From Prolixibacteraceae bacterium (GTDB lineage: Bacteria > Bacteroidota > Bacteroidia > Bacteroidales > Prolixibacteraceae), in contig DAIDJX010000014.1 in the NCBI GenBank assembly GCA_027451165.1, positions 1-22,778 on the forward strand: a DNA stretch of 22,778 bases, written 5' to 3'. Both the position numbers and the translations under genes were made by a program. Position 1 is the stretch's first letter. Every line of letters begins with the position of its first letter. The notes beneath the pieces were generated by a model that was given only the letters and a program-made list of their open reading frames with translations, did no database searches and had not been told where the DNA came from. Shown in pieces: positions 7,623 through 14,653 of this stretch.

Positions 7623-9062
7623 ATGAAAAAGATCATGTTTATCGTTTGCCTGTTGGTTCCGGTTCACGCATTGACCGGGCAGGAGCTGTTTAACAGGACT
7701 TTTGGCGGCGCTGAAAATGATTTTGGTTATGCCGCTGTTCAAACTGCCGATGGGGGGTATATTGTTTGCGGTCAAACGGATTCTTATGGCTTAGGGACCA
7801 ATCTGAAACCCGACTTATGGATCATTAAACTCGGATCCAAAGGTAACAAGGAGTGGGATAAAACATACGGGGGCGGGGAGTCGGACATTGCCTTTGCCAT
7901 TCGGCAAACAGCCGACCTTGGCTACATCGTGGCAGGTACCACCTCTTCCTTCGGAAAGGGTTACCCTTCCATCTGGATCCTTAAGCTGGATACAAAAGGG
8001 GATTCGGTGTGGTCTGCCTGGTTTGAAGGTTCCATGGTTTCAACGGCCCGTTCTGTGGTACAAACAAATGACGGGGGTTACCTTGTTTCCGGGAGCGGGA
8101 AAGAAAACATCCTCAAGCTGGATAAAAACGGGAAGCGGGAATGGGGGAAAAAGCTGGGCTGGGTGTTGTATGACATCAAAACTACCGCCGATGGCGGGTA
8201 TATCGCCGTTGGAGATACCATTCTTAAACCCCAGAACTGGGATTATATACCAGCTTTGACAGTTTTTAAACTGGACAGGGAAGGAAACAAGGAATGGAGC
8301 AATCCGCTGGGCAACCGGTTCACGGGAAGTGCGTTTTCCGTTCAGCAAACCAGCGACGGCGGGTATGTGTTTTCCGGAGACAGCATTGCAGAGAAGTCGG
8401 CTTATGACCATTCGCATTATGCGATGGTAGTGAAACTGGACAAACAGGGGAAGATTACCTGGAAATATTTCGGACCGGAATACTCTGCTGCTCAGAGCAT
8501 TTACCAGACAGATGACGGAGGATATGCCTCGGCAGGGAACAGCCTTGATGCAGATCATGGCCTGAATGTACTGGTATTCAAACTGGATGGCACGGGGAAA
8601 GGAAAGTGGCAGAAATCATACGGAAACGACACGAAATGGGAATATGCCTCATCCATCCTGCAAACCTCCGATAAAGGCTTTATTGTTTCAGGGCAAACCG
8701 AATCGGCCGGTGCCGGGCGCTATGATATCTGGGTATTGAAACTGGATGGAACCGGGAACCTTGAGCCCACCGGCATACCGGAACCATCAGAAAAAACTTC
8801 AGGAAGAGCGCTGTTTGTGCAGAATTATCCCAATCCGTGCAACCGGTACACCACTTTTACCTTCACTCTTCCAGAACCTGAATTTGTCTTGCTGCATGTT
8901 TATGATATTTCCGGAAGGAACACAGAAACAAAAGTTTGCGGATTTTTTCCGCGCGGTGAATCCAGTGTGGTCTGGCACAACAGAAATCAGACTGCTGGGA
9001 CCCGGCTGTTTCATCTGAAGGCCGGGAAGTGGTCTGGAACAGGGCGTTTTATTGTAAAATAA
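7623..9062 (+). CDS. Secreted beta-propeller-like repeat protein with T9SS sorting tail
   Basis: A signal peptide (MKKIMFIVCLLVPVHALTGQ) starts at the ATG at 7623; the frame is open a little further upstream to 7599. The body consists of about seven repeats of 40-60 residues with the pattern QTxDGGYIVxG followed by a WIxKLDxxGxxxW strand, as in QTADGGYIVCGQTDSYG, QTADLGYIVAG, QTNDGGYLVSG, QTSDGGYVFSG and QTSDKGFIVSG. This is the layout of a beta-propeller. The final 80 residues hold the type A type IX sorting domain: NYPNPCNRYTTFTF, then VYDISGR, ending with GRFIVK. The protein is therefore exported by Sec, crosses the outer membrane by T9SS and is probably surface-attached. It has no catalytic motif, so a binding or structural role is more likely. 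It appears to be a single-gene transcription unit. Confidence 0.88.
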   Translation: MKKIMFIVCLLVPVHALTGQELFNRTFGGAENDFGYAAVQTADGGYIVCGQTDSYGLGTNLKPDLWIIKLGSKGNKEWDKTYGGGESDIAFAIRQTADLGYIVAGTTSSFGKGYPSIWILKLDTKGDSVWSAWFEGSMVSTARSVVQTNDGGYLVSGSGKENILKLDKNGKREWGKKLGWVLYDIKTTADGGYIAVGDTILKPQNWDYIPALTVFKLDREGNKEWSNPLGNRFTGSAFSVQQTSDGGYVFSGDSIAEKSAYDHSHYAMVVKLDKQGKITWKYFGPEYSAAQSIYQTDDGGYASAGNSLDADHGLNVLVFKLDGTGKGKWQKSYGNDTKWEYASSILQTSDKGFIVSGQTESAGAGRYDIWVLKLDGTGNLEPTGIPEPSEKTSGRALFVQNYPNPCNRYTTFTFTLPEPEFVLLHVYDISGRNTETKVCGFFPRGESSVVWHNRNQTAGTRLFHLKAGKWSGTGRFIVK

Positions 9063-9103
9063 CAGGATGCCGATGACAGATGTAATATCGGTATTTTGCA
9101 GGC

Positions 9104-9301
9104 AACAGATCCCTCTCCCGCTGCGCGGGATCGGAATGACAAGTGTATGTGAAACAGAGGGAAGCGGGACCGGGCGGAAAAGTATTCTGTTGGACCAGTG
9201 TTTTTCAACCGCCCGGCCCCGCTCCCCATTATAACCACCACCCTTGTCATCCCGAAGCCCCGCGCGCGAAGGAGTGAGGGAGGCAGGGGTGAGGGATCTG
9301 C
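9104..9301. repeat. Composite inverted-repeat element in a non-coding region
   Basis: The stretch 9063-9579 holds no convincing gene. Its outer arms are an inverted pair: 9104-9144 begins ACAGATCCCTC and ends GGAATGACAAG, and 9243-9301 begins CTTGTCATCCC and ends GAGGGATCTG, the same ends in reverse complement. Inside is a second pair of GC-rich arms, 9161-9178 (GAAGCGGGACCGGGCGGA) and 9209-9225 (CCGCCCGGCCCCGCTCC), with one mismatch. A third copy of the inner arm is at 9321-9338, outside the outer pair. From memory, GATCCCTC...GGAATGACA arms resemble dispersed intergenic repeats seen in many bacteria. There is no transposase. It could act as a transcript end or a DNA cruciform. Confidence 0.7.
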
Positions 9302-9579
9302 TGCTACTCAGTGGAAACGATCCGCCCGGCCCGCTTCCTTTTCCTGAACACCTTGTAAAACAGAACCCTGTGCGGGCAGAATAGCAGGGCAGAAGGAGTA
9401 TGGGTTTAAAAACTGGATCAGTAAAAGAAAATGAGAATTCCTGAGAAAATATATTTGAATATCCTGACTGGTTTTTTCATTTTACTAATTTGTTTTTGGT
9501 GTAAGAAAAGCAAATGTGTAAAAATGAAATTATTGACGGAAATAACTAATTTAGCCTGGGTGAAACAAATTGATCAGAA
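9302..9579. other. Non-coding stretch before the YtxH gene
   Basis: Apart from the third GC-rich arm at 9321-9338, I see no gene or RNA here. The last 160 bases are AT-rich and contain TTTTACTAATTTG near 9479-9494, which is close to but not a match for the -7 consensus TAnnTTTG; a promoter for the envelope cassette is expected here. Confidence 0.35.
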
Positions 9580-9837
9580 ATGAAATCGGGAAAAACTTTT
9601 TTAGCGGGATTACTGGCCGGAGCGGCGATAGGGGGGATTCTGGCCCTGCTTTTTGCTCCGCAGAGCGGCAGGGAAACACGGGAACAACTGAGGCAAAAAA
9701 TGGCAGAACTTGAAAAAGAAATTGATTCCTTCAAAGAAAACGCCTCCGGGAAGGCCGGAAACATCAGTAAGACCATAGCCGAAAGACTGGCTGAATTGAA
9801 ACGTGAAATTGATGAATTAACCGGCGCCGCCGGATAA
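9580..9837 (+). CDS. YtxH domain-containing small envelope protein
   Basis: The 85-residue protein starts MKSGKTFLAGLLAGAAIGG, with a glycine/alanine-rich helix to about residue 26, and continues LLFAPQSGRETREQLRQK. The pairing of a GAAxGGxLxLLFAP helix with a SGxETR box is the hallmark of the YtxH family. The remaining 55 residues form a charged, coiled-coil-like helix. The family is small, membrane-anchored and often stress-induced; its biochemical role is not established. It is the first gene of a tight three-gene set with a holin-X-like gene and a small basic protein, a combination common in Bacteroidota. Confidence 0.88.
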   Translation: MKSGKTFLAGLLAGAAIGGILALLFAPQSGRETREQLRQKMAELEKEIDSFKENASGKAGNISKTIAERLAELKREIDELTGAAG

Positions 9838-9846
9838 ATCCCGTGA

Positions 9847-10209
9847 ATGATGATAGAGGATGTAAACCAAATCAAAAAAGATCTCCTGGAGTATCTCGAT
9901 ATCAGGCTGGACCAGATCAGGCTCCATACCGCGGAAGGCCTTTCCAGGTTTTTCAGCCGGATACTGATCATTGCCATCATTGGCTACCTTCTTTTTTTTA
10001 TATTGCTGTGCCTCTCGTTTGCGGCTGCATTCCTGATCGGATCTCTTCTGGATTCCAATCAACTGGGTTTTTTAATGGTGGCACTTTTTTATGCCCTGAT
10101 ATTGACAGTGTTTATCATCTTTAAGAAGCAAATCATTGAAAAACCGGTCATTAAAGCATTCGTACAACTTCTCTTTCCAAAATTCACAGAGGATGAAAAG
10201 CAGGAATAG
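9847..10209 (+). CDS. Holin-X (phage holin 3_6)-like inner membrane protein
   Basis: This 120-residue protein has a charged N-terminal amphipathic helix (about 1-35), two transmembrane segments separated by a short loop (about 40-68 and 73-95) and a charged tail. That matches the Holin-X-like family (Phage_holin_3_6), which despite its name is usually chromosomal and not lytic. There is no endolysin or phage gene nearby, so I do not read it as a phage remnant. The ATG at 9850 is an alternative start. It follows the YtxH gene by 9 bp, and its end overlaps the next gene by 17 bp, so the three are almost certainly one operon. Confidence 0.8.
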   Translation: MMIEDVNQIKKDLLEYLDIRLDQIRLHTAEGLSRFFSRILIIAIIGYLLFFILLCLSFAAAFLIGSLLDSNQLGFLMVALFYALILTVFIIFKKQIIEKPVIKAFVQLLFPKFTEDEKQE

Positions 10210-10471
10210 TCACCATCCGGATATTACTTCTTTCAGCGATTTCGCTGTGGAAAAGCAGCGACTTATTTACCGCAGGAAACTGGCTGAAACAAAACTGAAC
10301 CTGAATTTTCATTCCATTGGAAGGCTGTTCTCTTTTTCAAATATTTTCCATACCATTAGCAGAAAGGTTGTTTTACCACAGATTTCGAATCTTCTCGGAA
10401 TATTGATTGACCGGATGGAGAAAAAAGGCACTTCCGGGAAAGGACCGGAAACCAGTGATAAAACCCTGTAA
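10193..10471 (+). CDS. Small basic protein of the YtxH/holin-like operon, unknown function
   Basis: From the ATG at 10193 (AGAGG immediately upstream) the protein has 92 residues. It is rich in lysine, arginine and serine, with no transmembrane helix. The middle (LAETKLNLNFHSIGRLFSFS) looks amphipathic and could lie on the membrane. It overlaps the previous gene by 17 bp in another frame, which supports coupled translation. I do not recognise a family; its place at the end of a YtxH/holin-X cassette suggests an envelope-associated role. Confidence 0.6.
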   Translation: MKSRNSHHPDITSFSDFAVEKQRLIYRRKLAETKLNLNFHSIGRLFSFSNIFHTISRKVVLPQISNLLGILIDRMEKKGTSGKGPETSDKTL

Positions 10472-10506
10472 TTAATTGTCTTCCGGAAAATGTTTTGCTT
10501 TATATT

Positions 10507-11439
10507 ATGAATGCTTTTATCACTGCCTTTGATGCTGTTCTTCCCCTTTTCCTGATCATCCTCGTGGGAATTCTGGTTTCCCGGGCGAAAATAGCTACCG
10601 AAGATTGGGTGGAGATCCTGAACCGCTTTGCCCTCTGGATTGGTTTCCCCGCCCTGGTGATCACCCTTCTCGCCCGCACTGATCTTTCCGGAGGGCACTA
10701 CAACCGGATGATTGTTGTCAACTCAGCCTATTTTGTGTTCTGCACGCTGCTGGCTTTTCCTTACAGCCGCCTGTTCCGGTTTTCGCGTCTCCGAAGGCGT
10801 ACTTTTTTTCTGATTCTGGCTTACGGGAACATTACCTATCTCGGGATTCCCGTGCTGCAATCGGTGATGGGGGAGGAAGGCCTGCACTCAGGCGCAATTC
10901 TTTCATCAGTTTATGTATTCTGGCTCCTCACCCTGGGACTCTTCCTGGTGGAGACCGGTGACGAAAAACCATTTCATCCCGGAGAACTGGGTCTTAAACT
11001 GCTGACGAACCCTTTGCTTTTGTCAGTGATCGCGGGCCTGTTTTTGTCGGTTACCGGATTTAAACTCCCGGAGATTTTCAACCGCTCTCTTTCCATTCTT
11101 GCCCCGTCGGTCACCCCCATTGTTCTTTTCTCCCTCGGCATTTTCATGGGTTTCCAGAAAATCGGACCTTTAAGGGAGTGGGGCCATGTCTTCCTTTTTT
11201 CTCTGGTGATCATGTTGTTGTTACCTGGAATTTTTTGTCTGGTGGCGAAATATACCGGATGGCTCGGGGGTTTGGAACTGAAAGCGAGCATCCTGGAAGC
11301 AGCCATGCCGGTGGGCCTTACCCCTTATGCCCTGGTGCAGCAATACCGTCTGGATACAGCCTTTACCTCCCGGGTTGTACTTCTCTCCACCACGCTTTCG
11401 TTGATTCTTATCCCGCTTTGGATTGTTTTACTGGGGTAA
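10507..11439 (+). CDS. AEC-family (auxin efflux carrier-like) permease
   Basis: The 310-residue protein is almost entirely hydrophobic, with about ten transmembrane segments in two halves of five, as expected for AEC transporters. These typically export or take up organic anions such as malate, malonate or related acids. The opening (MNAFITAFDAVLPLFLIILVGILV), the GFPALVITLLARTDLS segment and the second-half GLxPYALVQQYRLDT segment are typical. I chose the ATG at 10507; a TTG at 10495 is in frame. The next gene encodes a biotin-dependent oxaloacetate/pyruvate enzyme 118 bp downstream on the same strand. A C4-acid or pyruvate link is plausible, but that gene seems to have its own promoter. Confidence 0.85.
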   Translation: MNAFITAFDAVLPLFLIILVGILVSRAKIATEDWVEILNRFALWIGFPALVITLLARTDLSGGHYNRMIVVNSAYFVFCTLLAFPYSRLFRFSRLRRRTFFLILAYGNITYLGIPVLQSVMGEEGLHSGAILSSVYVFWLLTLGLFLVETGDEKPFHPGELGLKLLTNPLLLSVIAGLFLSVTGFKLPEIFNRSLSILAPSVTPIVLFSLGIFMGFQKIGPLREWGHVFLFSLVIMLLLPGIFCLVAKYTGWLGGLELKASILEAAMPVGLTPYALVQQYRLDTAFTSRVVLLSTTLSLILIPLWIVLLG

Positions 11440-11502
11440 TGCAACGGGCAACTTTCCTTTTGAAAATTGATAAAAACCATGTTTTTTGAATTTTTTACTG
11501 AT

Positions 11503-11510
11503 TAATTTTG
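11503..11510 (+). promoter_or_regulatory. Probable -7 element before the carboxyltransferase gene
   Basis: TAATTTTG is an exact match to TAnnTTTG and lies 47 nt upstream of the chosen ATG at 11558. A TTTG lies at 11485-11488, with shorter spacing than usual for a -33 element. The frame is also open from an ATG at 11486, but transcription from here would exclude that start. Confidence 0.4.
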
Positions 11511-11557
11511 TCAGCCGAAATATTCAGTCAGTTCATTATTCGATTTTTCAAAGCATT

Positions 11558-13255
11558 ATGGGCAGAAAACTACTTATCAGAGACGTGACCCTGCGGGATG
11601 GTCAGCAATCACTATTCGCCACAAGGATGAAGCAGGAACATATTGACAGGGTTTTACCTTTGTATAAGGAAACCGGTTTTTATGCTGTGGAAGTATGGGG
11701 CGGGGCAGTACCTGATTCCATCATGCGTTACCTGAACGAAGATCCATGGTACAGACTGGAGAAAATCAAAGCAGAGATTGGTGATAGCTGTCATTTGACG
11801 GCTTTGTCGCGCGGGAGGAATCTATTCGGATACAATCCCTATCCGGAAGAGGTCATTGAGGGATTTAACAGGAATGCAGTCCGGTCAGGGATTTCTATCA
11901 TGCGGATCTTTGATGCACTGAACGATACCAACAACATTCGGTCATCCATAGGGTATGTGAAGGAGAATGGCGGGTTGGCTGATTGCGTGACCTGTTACAC
12001 CGTTGATCCCAACTTCACCCCGAAAGAACGCTTCATCTCCATGCTCAGGGGGAATCCTCTTCCCAAGAAGATTTTTACGATCAAATATTACGTGAACATG
12101 GCCAGGGAACTGGAAGCCATGGGAGCCGACATGATCACCCTGAAGGATATGGCCGGGTTGGTCCCTCCCCGCAGGGTCGGGAAAATCATCAGGGCTTATA
12201 AGGAAAATGTATCCATTCCGGTCGATTTCCACACCCATTGTACCCCTGGTTATGGGTTTGCATCTGCCCTGATGGCCATCGTAAACGGGGTTGACATCCT
12301 CGACACAGCCATCATGAATTTTGCCGGCGGACCGGCTGCTCCGGCGTTTGAACTGATCCAGATCTGCTGCAACAAAATGGGGATCGAAACTGGGGTCAAC
12401 CTGGATACAGTGGTCAAAATCAATCACCTCCTTAGGGATATCAGGAAAGAAATGGCCGACATCGACAGCTACAAAATATTCCCTGTTGAATTTGACATCA
12501 CCAAAGACCAATTGCCCGAACAAATTGATCACTATTTTGATGAAGCAATCCGCTTTGCGCGGGAAGATGATGAAGACAAACTGATGAAAGTCTGTGGGAA
12601 AATTGAGAAATATTTCAATTTCCCGGAACCGGATGAGAAAGTCAAAATGGCCGAGGTACCCGGGGGGATGTACACCAATATGTTGGCCCAGCTTAAGCAG
12701 TATAAATGCGAAGATCTTTTGCCCCGAGTGCTGGAAGTGATTCCCACCGTTCGCATGGCCTGCGGATGTCCGCCTTTGGTGACCCCAACCAGCCAGATCG
12801 TTGGTGTTCAAGCTGTTAACTGTGTAATTGATGAAAAGAACGGAAAGCCATTCTATACAAATTCTTCCATTCAGTTCGTCAATCTCGTGAAAGGTTCCTA
12901 CGGGAAAACACCTATTCCGGTTGACCCTGATTTCCGTGAGCAAATTGCCGGAACAAGGGAAGAGATTCCCTATGATACATCTGAATATCAGAAACAACCC
13001 AACCCCTCCTATCCGAAATATGGAGAAGATGTGCGGCTGGCTTCAGGAGAAAAGGATGAATTACTGCTGGAACTTTTCCCCAATGTTGCAACAAAATTCC
13101 TGAACGACCGGGTAGAACGCATCTATGGTACAGCATTCCGGCAAAAAGAACTGGAAGAACAAAGGGCTTTGGAAGAAGAGAAACGGAAGTACGATTCACT
13201 GACTGACGAAGAGAAACAAGCGTTGCTGATTGAAGGGTTATACCATTGGTGCTGA
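11558..13255 (+). CDS. oadA: Oxaloacetate decarboxylase alpha / pyruvate carboxylase subunit B (carboxyltransferase, no biotinyl domain)
   Basis: This enzyme moves a carboxyl group between carboxybiotin and pyruvate/oxaloacetate. TLRDGQQSLFATRM (from residue 11) is the start of the TIM-barrel site, LKDMAG (Lys196) holds the carboxylated lysine, and HTHCTPGYG (His225, His227) binds the metal. The C-terminal conserved-carboxylase domain carries VTPTSQIVGVQAV, typical of OadA/PycB-type subunits. At 565 residues it ends in a charged helix with no AMKM biotin motif, so the biotin carrier must be a separate protein; none is adjacent. The annotation could equally be pycB or a methylmalonyl-CoA carboxyltransferase 5S-like subunit. 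The start is the ATG at 11558, where homology begins; 24 upstream codons in frame look non-coding. Confidence 0.88.
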   Translation: MGRKLLIRDVTLRDGQQSLFATRMKQEHIDRVLPLYKETGFYAVEVWGGAVPDSIMRYLNEDPWYRLEKIKAEIGDSCHLTALSRGRNLFGYNPYPEEVIEGFNRNAVRSGISIMRIFDALNDTNNIRSSIGYVKENGGLADCVTCYTVDPNFTPKERFISMLRGNPLPKKIFTIKYYVNMARELEAMGADMITLKDMAGLVPPRRVGKIIRAYKENVSIPVDFHTHCTPGYGFASALMAIVNGVDILDTAIMNFAGGPAAPAFELIQICCNKMGIETGVNLDTVVKINHLLRDIRKEMADIDSYKIFPVEFDITKDQLPEQIDHYFDEAIRFAREDDEDKLMKVCGKIEKYFNFPEPDEKVKMAEVPGGMYTNMLAQLKQYKCEDLLPRVLEVIPTVRMACGCPPLVTPTSQIVGVQAVNCVIDEKNGKPFYTNSSIQFVNLVKGSYGKTPIPVDPDFREQIAGTREEIPYDTSEYQKQPNPSYPKYGEDVRLASGEKDELLLELFPNVATKFLNDRVERIYGTAFRQKELEEQRALEEEKRKYDSLTDEEKQALLIEGLYHWC

Positions 13256-13273
13256 CAAACAGGGGAATAACGC

Positions 13274-13329
13274 TTTAGAATACCAATTCCGGAGGTTTGA
13301 CGCATAGATCAATCCTCCATCATTCTAAA
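13274..13329. terminator. Probable bidirectional terminator between convergent genes
   Basis: Two nested stems lie between the converging carboxyltransferase and Rid-family genes. The inner stem is GGAGGTTTGA (13291-13300) with TCAATCCTCC (13309-13318), one mismatch and an 8-nt loop. The outer stem is TTTAGAAT (13274-13281) with ATTCTAAA (13322-13329). The outer arm overlaps the stop of the minus-strand gene. There is no long U-run on either side. Confidence 0.5.
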
Positions 13330-14482
13330 AATCGCGATAATCCTGGTTGTGACATTCCACAATGGCGATGCATTCCGCTTCAAACAGCCAGCCCTGGCGG
13401 CAGATGGGGGCTATCACCACTATCGTTGGAATTCCCTGGAAGTGGTTCTCCAGGTAGGCATGAACCGTTGAACTGTCGGCCATATCGCGCAGATAGACAA
13501 TCATCGAGGAGAGATCGCTGAAAGAGGCTCCGGCTTCTGCCAGTAATACTTCCATATTCTCAAACACCCTGCGCATCTGGCCTTCAATGTTACGCTCATG
13601 GAGAACCTGTCCGTAATGGTCAATGCTGGCTGTTCCGGATATGAAGATGTGCCGCCGGTCTCCGTAATCAATGGCCGTTCCGCGTTCAAATGACACGCCG
13701 TAAGTATGGGTCGGACTCAGGTGCGAATTGCCCTTCAGATAAGTGATTTGAGCGGGTTCCAGCCCTCCGACGGCCCAGGCATCCATGGCTGCCATGTTTA
13801 GCCTGTCAGCAGTCCGGCCTTCAATGCCGGTGCTGGCAATGAAGTGGCTCTCCTGAGTCAATCCTTCCTGCCGGAATACCTCGTTTCTTGCTTTCACCAT
13901 ACCGGCGTAATTGTTGTCAATATCACGGACATAAATCCAGGTTCGGAGACAGTCAGCCTCCAGGGTCATATGGTTGCGTTTCAGAATTCCAAGGAAATTG
14001 GCAAATATGTCCCTGGTTTGATTATACGAATCTAACCCATCCGAGGAAGTCAGGGTAGTGGTGAAAAGACGCTGATAACCATTGTGATCAAACCTTATAT
14101 AATTTTGAGAAGCCTGAATCACAGCCTGCGCGTTCAAGAAATTCACCAGATATACCCAGGCCGTCATTTTATTTCCCCGTGCCGGGGGCTGTTGGATAAC
14201 AGACCAGGAAGGCCCGGATTCCCTGTCGGTTCCGGGAAGAATTTCTTCTGTCTGATTGGCAATATCGCTGACGAAAAGACGCTTAAAAACCACCCTTACC
14301 TGCTCCGGATTTATTTTTCCGACAAATTCTGAAATGGCCTGATCAATTTGTGTGTACTGGTCTTTGGCAGAACCTTCCGGTGCCGGAATGATCGCCAGAT
14401 GATATTCATCAGCGAATTTGTGCTGAAAGTGAGAATAAGAAATTCTGGTACGACCGGCTGTTATGTATTGATCAAAAAGCAT
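13325..14482 (-). CDS. Rid/YjgF-superfamily protein with chorismatase-like two-domain layout
   Basis: The 385-residue protein is about three times the size of RidA. Its last 125 residues are a RidA-like fold: FISGTASIDHYGQVLHERN, then MRRVFENMEVLLAEAG and CRQGWLFEAE (361-370), which keeps the Arg and Glu typical of the family. The middle (LRTWIYVRDIDNNYAGMVKA, then ASTGIEGRT, and SPTHTYGVSFERG) resembles the arrangement of the chorismatases FkbO, Hyg5 and XanB2 (RTWNY..., ATGIG..., SPxFxR). Those enzymes hydrolyse chorismate to dihydroxycyclohexadienoate or hydroxybenzoate. The similarity is from memory of motifs and not proven; other long Rid-type proteins of unknown role are also possible. 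No signal peptide is seen, so it should be cytoplasmic. Neighbours give no aryl-polyene or pigment context. Confidence 0.65.
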   Translation of the reverse strand: MLFDQYITAGRTRISYSHFQHKFADEYHLAIIPAPEGSAKDQYTQIDQAISEFVGKINPEQVRVVFKRLFVSDIANQTEEILPGTDRESGPSWSVIQQPPARGNKMTAWVYLVNFLNAQAVIQASQNYIRFDHNGYQRLFTTTLTSSDGLDSYNQTRDIFANFLGILKRNHMTLEADCLRTWIYVRDIDNNYAGMVKARNEVFRQEGLTQESHFIASTGIEGRTADRLNMAAMDAWAVGGLEPAQITYLKGNSHLSPTHTYGVSFERGTAIDYGDRRHIFISGTASIDHYGQVLHERNIEGQMRRVFENMEVLLAEAGASFSDLSSMIVYLRDMADSSTVHAYLENHFQGIPTIVVIAPICRQGWLFEAECIAIVECHNQDYRDF

Positions 14483-14600
14483 ATCAAAAACAAAGCGCCG
14501 AAACTACTGAAAATTTGCCACTGTACGAAAAGGATAAACCAAATACCGGTTTTGCTTTACCGATCCGGGAACACTGAATACGATTCCGGACAGAAAACAA

Positions 14601-14626
14601 AAGGCCGGAACATCAGCTCCGGCCTT
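14601..14626 (-). terminator. Intrinsic terminator of the four-repeat W-x6-WEQ gene
   Basis: AAGGCCGGA (14601-14609) pairs with TCCGGCCTT (14618-14626) around an 8-nt loop. Read on the minus strand the stem is followed by TTTTGTTTTCTG, a U-rich tail. It begins 28 nt after the stop codon. A near-identical terminator follows the paralogous gene. Confidence 0.85.
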
Positions 14627-14653
14627 CATCAAACCTGGTTAAATCAAAACTAC

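Noticed and set aside
9070..9091. Weak hairpin CCGAT/ATCGG after the T9SS gene as terminator
   Set aside because: The stem has only five pairs and a 12-nt loop, with a poor U-tail.
9011..9250. 79-codon minus-strand frame after the T9SS gene
   Set aside because: It covers the 3' end of a real gene and the inverted-repeat element, and has no start signal or family resemblance.
9847..10209. Phage remnant because of a holin-like protein
   Set aside because: No lysis, structural or integration genes are nearby, and the YtxH plus holin-X pair is a normal chromosomal arrangement.
11942..12997. Long open frame on the minus strand (351 codons)
   Set aside because: It lies antisense to the conserved carboxyltransferase gene and its translation is low-complexity and family-free; it is a shadow of that gene's codon bias.
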